Assembly: GCF_041146795.1 (NCBI RefSeq)
Contig: NC_135178.1
Location: 7,012,844 to 7,076,843, forward strand
Length of the DNA: 64,000 nt
Source: Maylandia zebra
Lineage: Eukaryota; Chordata; Actinopteri; Cichliformes; Cichlidae
Direction of reading: 5' to 3'
In this document: piece by piece, positions 59,421 through 64,000 of the stretch
How the letters are laid out: each line of letters opens with the position of its first letter
Position numbering within the stretch: position 1 is the first letter of the stretch
Made by a program: the position numbers and the translations under genes
Notes under the pieces: model-generated
The model's database searches: none
Seen by the model: only the letters and a program-made list of their open reading frames with translations
What the model was told of the DNA's origin: nothing

Positions 59421-59680
59421 TCAAGCGCTCCTGCTCCCACACACAAAGATGCGCCCCCGCATTTTTATTCTATACGTATGGTTAATACAGGCTTTGAGGA
59501 ACACATTTTTATTTCTCAGTTCCTGATCATTGCTCAATCCGCTAAAATAAATAGAGCCATCTGGAAATCATATTATGTGAGTAGTAGTCACGATGAAACG
59601 TCTAAATATTTTAAAGGGTACATTTGACTGTCAAACATTTTGATCACATTAAAAATGTCTTGAGATTTAATCGCCGTTGT

Positions 59681-59684
59681 AAAA
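59681..59684 (-). terminator. RNA polymerase III terminator of tRNA-Gly
   Basis: TTTT on the minus strand, 6 nt after the tRNA 3' end. Confidence 0.85.
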
Positions 59685-59690
59685 GAGGCG

Positions 59691-59761
59691 TGCGCCGCCC
59701 GGGAATCGAACCCGGGTCGCAAGAATGGGAATCTTGCATGATACCACTACACCAGCGGCGC
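59691..59761 (-). tRNA. tRNA-Gly (anticodon CCC)
   Basis: A 71-nt tRNA with no intron. The 7-bp acceptor stem GCGCCGC/GCGGCGC is perfect, with discriminator A. A box: TGGTGTAGTGG. B box: GGTTCGATTCC. The anticodon stem-loop GCAAGATTCCCATTCTTGC places CCC at the anticodon, reading GGG glycine codons. It matches the vertebrate tRNA-Gly consensus as I remember it. All arms pair and a TTTT terminator follows, so it looks functional. It lies about 0.5 kb upstream of tia1 and reads toward it. Confidence 0.97.
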
Positions 59762-60069
59762 TGCTGAAGAGAGGTCCGGGAACGGGATATATGAAGGCTG
59801 CTGAATCAGTTGATGTTTATTGAAGGGAGAGGTAAATGTCGTCAATATGATTGAAGACGTTGCGGTAAGTTTGCTTGTCCAAAAAGCAAAAAAAGAGATT
59901 AAACCAAGATTGAACAACAGTCAGAATTAGCAGAGTGAGCAGAGCTACTGTAGCTCGGTTTATGGACTTGAATTAGGAGGGATAAGAAAAGTGACAGCAA
60001 TTGACTGCAATCTGCAATCTACTGACATCTAATGGTGAGATTTTACACGCTGTAACTTTAATAAAAATA
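59762..60069. other. Short spacer
   Basis: Non-coding sequence upstream of the tRNA gene. No other feature seen. Confidence 0.5.
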
Positions 60070-61180
60070 GAAAATAATAAGTCACCTCCTCTACAAAGAT
60101 GACATCAAGGTGTATGCCAAGAGTGAACAAGACATCGATTCACTGATACACACCACCAAGATATACACCAACGACATCAGAATATTGTTCGGACTGGAGA
60201 AGTGTAGTCCGATGATAACAAATAGAGGGAAGGTATAGAACTGAGGGGATCGAACTACCAGAAGGCAACATTGCAGACACTGAGGACAGTTACAAGTACC
60301 TGGGGATCCCACAGGCAAATGGAAACCACGAAGAGGCCGCTAGGAAGGCTGCAACCACCAAGTACCTGCAGAGGGTCAGGCAAGTCCTGAGGAGTCAGCT
60401 GAACAGTAAGAACAAGATCTGGTCTATCAACACCTACGCCCTACCCATGATCAGGTACTCTGCTGGGATAATAAGTTTGCCAAAGGAGGAGATAGAAGCC
60501 ACTGACATCAAGACAAGGAAAATCCTTACCATGCATGGAGGGTTTCACCCCAAGTCCACCACCCTGAGGCTGTACGCCAAGCGGAAGGAAGGAGGCCGGG
60601 GATTAGTGAGTGTCAGCACCACGGTCCAGGAGAGACAACGAACATCCATGAATACATCCGGAAGATGGCCCCAACTGACCGCATGCAGACAGCAGAAACC
60701 CAAGAAAGAGGACAAAGAGGAGGAAACATCATGGAAGGACAGGCCCCTGCACAGTGTGTACCACCGGCAGATAGAGAAGGTGGCTTACATCCAGAAATCC
60801 TATCAGTGGCTGGACAAAGCTGGACTGAAAGACAGCACAGAGGCACTAATCACGGCAGCACAGGAACAAGCTCTGAGCACAAGATCCATAGAGGCTGGGG
60901 ACTATCACACCAGGCAAGACCCCAGGTGCAGGCTGTGTAAAAATGCCCCTGAGACAATCCAGCACATAAAAGCAGGGTGAAAGATGCTAGCAGGCAGGGC
61001 ATACATGGAACGCCATAACCAAGTGGCTGACATCTGTGCCGATTGCCAAATATGGCCTGGAAGTCCCGAGGTCAAAATGGGAGACGCCCCCAAGGGTGGT
61101 GGAGAATGACCGAGCTAAGATCCTGTGGGACTTCCAGATACAAACAGACAAAATTGTGGTGGCTAACCAACTTAGTCCAT
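60070..61180 (+). pseudogene. R4/Rex6-like LINE fragment with RT end and zinc knuckle
   Basis: Related to the LINE at 39361-40349. It starts within the RT palm: the catalytic box reads YKDD (LLYKDDIKVYAKS, 60080-60118), where the family has YMDD. It continues through LEKCS, IRYSAGIISLPKEEI, LTMHGGFHPKSTTLRLYAKR, IQKSYQWLDKAGLK and the zinc-knuckle-like CRLCKNAPETIQH. Breaks include frame changes near 60235 and 60650-60690, a stop at 60978-60980, and loss of the endonuclease after about 61170. No TA tracts or clear duplication bound this copy. Non-functional. Confidence 0.8.
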
Positions 61181-62089
61181 ACAAATGTGGATTCCATAGA
61201 GGTAGGTGGGGTAAAGATGAGTGAGAGTGTAAATGGTGTGAAAGTGATGGGAGTTGTATACACTAACAAGCCAGATTCCATGACTGCCACTTGAAATCTT
61301 ATTGAAGAAAACACATTCAGCTGATCCCACCTAAAATCAGTTCAGTTACCCTTCAGGTAGCCTTCTTCTTTTCAATACTAAGATACTACATTTATGGATG
61401 AAAATAGTAAATACTGATGGTAGGCCTTCTTGAAATGAAATATTTACTACGTGAGTCCAAAACCTTTAAATTAATACTTTAAAAATGCCTGGAAAAAAGG
61501 TGTCAGAATAAAGAAAATTCCAAATTGTGTGGTATTCTAGGCTGTATCCATATAGAGGTCAGGTAGAATAAATCAGAAACCCTCTAAATCTTCTCTGTTT
61601 CTGTTCATAAAGTCTAAAATCCTTGCATCTTATTTATAAGCACAGTCCCAGCTCATTTACCATGGCATGCTTATTGGGTTTATGTGGTCATGGGTCTAAA
61701 GCAGAATGAAGAGGCTTGGAAATTAGGCTTAGACACTCATAAGCAAATCAAAGGCCACAGAAAAAGTCTGGTGCACAGCAATGTGGTGAGGGAAATGGAA
61801 CACTAAAGCAAAGGGGAGGATTCTATATTATAAACAATAAGATTATTTCAGAAATAAGAAATGTAGATAAAGCAGGGAAACAATACAAAAAAAGAATATT
61901 TTAACTTAGAATGAATCTTACTGGTCTGTGTGAACACTGTTAGGCTGAAAATGAGATCGCTATTTAGGCTAAAATGAACCTTAACCTCCAAAGACCTGAA
62001 CTCTTCCACAGCATGCATTTTTAATTTCTCTTTGATATTTGGGCTGATTGGGACCTGATGAATGTAAAAACAAAGAATTATCAGCGTTT
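61181..62089. other. Gene-free stretch
   Basis: No exon, RNA gene or recognised element. Confidence 0.5.
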
Positions 62090-62345
62090 TGTTTTGTTTT
62101 TTTTACCTAATTTTTGTTTCTAAGAAAAATGAGAGCCACATATGAGGATATTCGCCCTCATATCCACATATGAGGATATGAGGATATTCGTTTAAAATTT
62201 TGATAGAACAGTACCAGTATAATGTCCTCATAAGTGGATATCAGGCCCTTGTAGAGCAAAATTGAGTATTTTGGTCTAAATAACCCAAAATGTGATGTCC
62301 ACATATGTGGACGCCAGGTCCTAGGAGGTTGAAGTTGTGTGGACA
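62090..62345. repeat. Short repeat element with CATATGAGGATAT palindromes
   Basis: The motif CACATATGAGGATAT and its reverse relatives (CCTCATATCCACATATGAGG, GTCCACATATGTGGAC) recur four to five times in 200 bp, giving local hairpins. Probably a decayed MITE. Confidence 0.5.
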
Positions 62346-62459
62346 TGTTTAATGTTCTTTAAGAGACAGTATTTATGGGCGCAATAAAATACTGTATAAA
62401 ATAGTTTCTTTTGTTTTGTATTAATTTTGTGTCTGTTTGTTTTTCCGTTTTTGTGTTTT

Positions 62460-62617
62460 GAGTCATTGGGTAGGATTTGTACAGACTGCGATCCACATTC
62501 CGAAGCAGAGGTGGCGCTAATGCAACCTCAACGATGACATAATCAACAACACAGGAGCCAACAGTGCAACGCTCTAGAGCGGAGGGAGAAGAAGAAGCAT
62601 TCCATTTCGGGGTAAGC
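62460..62617 (+). promoter_or_regulatory. Probable rchy1 promoter / 5' untranslated region
   Basis: Sequence just upstream of the rchy1 start, with a CRE-like GATGACATAAT near 62530 and a purine-rich leader. No TATA box seen. The start site is not visible. Confidence 0.4.
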
Positions 62618-62668
62618 ATGGCTGCTTCTGCTGGTTGTGATCATTATATTCGAAGCTGCTTATTGAAA
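62618..62668 (+). CDS. rchy1: RCHY1 (Pirh2) RING ubiquitin ligase, first coding exon only
   Basis: RCHY1 is an E3 ubiquitin ligase that targets p53 and other proteins, with an N-terminal CHY zinc finger and a central RING. Only exon 1 is present: ATG at 62618, 17 codons, then GTGAGT at 62669. The peptide MAASAGCDHYIRSCLLK matches the family's beginning (a G-C-x-HY-x-R-x-CLLK stretch that starts the CHY zinc finger), and the splice site falls just before the next conserved residues, as expected. The next exon is not found before the window ends, so intron 1 is at least 1.3 kb. Divergent from tia1. The call rests on a short peptide, so it is good but not certain. Confidence 0.75.
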
Positions 62669-64000
62669 GTGAGTAAAATGCTTTAAAAAATGTTCATACA
62701 TTTGTCTTAAATATACGGTGCCAAGTTATAACTGTGCTATAACGATTATGTCGTCGGTATATCTCTGCTAGAGACGGTCATAGTTAGCTAGCTAGCTAGT
62801 TATTTAGTCTTCAGCCGGCAAACGTCGCTGTAACAGGGTTAAATAATAATAAATGTTTCAGACGGACGGCATGATTTTGCATAATATCTGCACGGCGTTG
62901 TTGAAGCGAGGGGCTTGAGAGTTTCTGGAGCTTTTCTCGCCTCCTTCCCTCCGGTCTTAGTCCTTCCCATCATAATTACGCGCGGAGGAGACAAGGAAGC
63001 CTGCTCCCTCTCACATTTGACAAATAGGAAAAATGAGAGTTTATGTATTTAGCGCAAAAGAGCACAAAACTGAATAGAATTTAAAATTGTTGCCTTCCTA
63101 ATCGGTTGTACTTGGCCTTGACAGAAAACGTCAGGGGGGGGTCAAGGAAAGGCGTGGGGAATTTATCATTTATTTTATATACGTTTTAATTACGTAACCT
63201 TTACACACTGTTTATATTTAAATCTTTTACATTGTGTCCAAATTTGATGTACAGATCTATTAAAAGTGTGTAAACAGCCTATCTGACGTTTGATAAGTTG
63301 ATGACTCATCTTTATATTTTCAAACAGCAGGGAGAATGTACTTTTTTTTTTTTTTAGGTCTTGGAGCCAAAACGTCTGATGCCACACGATATCATGTCCT
63401 GTTTTACCTAACACGTGACATGACAAATATATTTTATCCTCATGTCCTCATTGCCAATTTTTAATTAATTACTTAAGGGGTGGTCAGGCCGTGTCATTAG
63501 TATGGAAGCTCTTCACTGTGAGCCAAGACCTTTATAACAGCACGCCTAATCAGACACTTGATTAGTAGCTGAACATGGACATGTTGGCTAAAGCTGTTCA
63601 GAGTTCAGTCAGCCAGCAGCCTGGGTATGAGAATCCAAACAGCTCCAGTTATCAGGGGAATTTATAAATGTTGTTTTGTTATATATCACTGGCTTTTGTT
63701 TGATAAGGTCAAATATGTCAAATAAAGGTGGGTGTACTGCAGCAAATTGTTATTTAATTATTTGTACTTCTTTCCAGTAGCAGAGCATTTTTTCAGTTGT
63801 TTAAGAGAGAGGGGCTTCTTGACTTACTGCTGTTCGGGAGAAATTTAAAGTTTATTCATATATACACATGCATATCATATTTTCAGACACACACATAATT
63901 TCCATGACAGTGCCAAGCTCCCTCTTGAACTTTGTCAGCACTGTTTAATAAAGAATTTTCAGAATAAGGATTACATTTAGGCACGTGCACACACACACAC
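62669..64000 (+). other. rchy1 intron 1 (partial)
   Basis: Begins with GTGAGT and runs to the window end. No exon encoding the continuing CHY zinc finger was found. Contains a 14-base T run near 63342-63355 and a CA run at the right edge. Confidence 0.55.

Overview
The window reads as nuclear DNA of a bony fish, most likely a percomorph and possibly a cichlid. This rests on long (GT)n arrays, fish-type repeats (Rex1-like, R4/Rex6-like, RTE-like LINEs, Tc1, hAT, PIF/Harbinger, Ty3/gypsy), a vertebrate tRNA-Gly, and vertebrate-style exons with GT-AG introns. The species assignment is inference. Nothing bacterial is present.

Layout. Positions 1-24.4 kb are gene-poor: dinucleotide arrays, purine-rich tracts, short fish interspersed repeats, and scattered homeodomain-site-rich blocks that look like conserved non-coding elements. 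Positions 24.4-43.4 kb are a mobile-element landfill. A TIR element holds a Rex1-like LINE. A foldback element is split by a young RTE-like LINE with a 14-bp target-site duplication. A four-exon PIF/Harbinger transposase gene with no visible break follows. Next come a decayed Ty3/gypsy element, a 1.39-kb hAT-like element with a perfect 8-bp duplication, an R4-clade LINE tail between two (TA)n tracts, and a gutted Tc1 element. Positions 43.4-48.7 kb are again non-coding.

Genes. The minus strand from about 59.3 kb to about 49 kb carries a complete 12-exon tia1 gene (387 codons plus stop, phase consistent at every junction). It encodes an RNA-binding stress-granule and splicing protein with three RRMs and a Gln/Gly-rich tail. 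A minus-strand tRNA-Gly(CCC) lies 0.5 kb upstream of tia1. On the plus strand at 62.6 kb, the first coding exon of what looks like rchy1 (Pirh2 ubiquitin ligase) begins and runs off the window in intron 1. So tia1 and rchy1 are divergent, with the tRNA and an R4-clade LINE fragment between them.

Most notable: the apparently intact Harbinger transposase with only one recognisable terminus; the LINE-in-foldback nest with exact duplications; two TIR elements with different termini sharing one internal module; a hAT-like insertion 40 bp upstream of tia1 exon 5; a NAGNAG acceptor and an immediate stop on intron retention in tia1; and the R4 element flanked by TA repeats. No novel multi-gene system was recognised.
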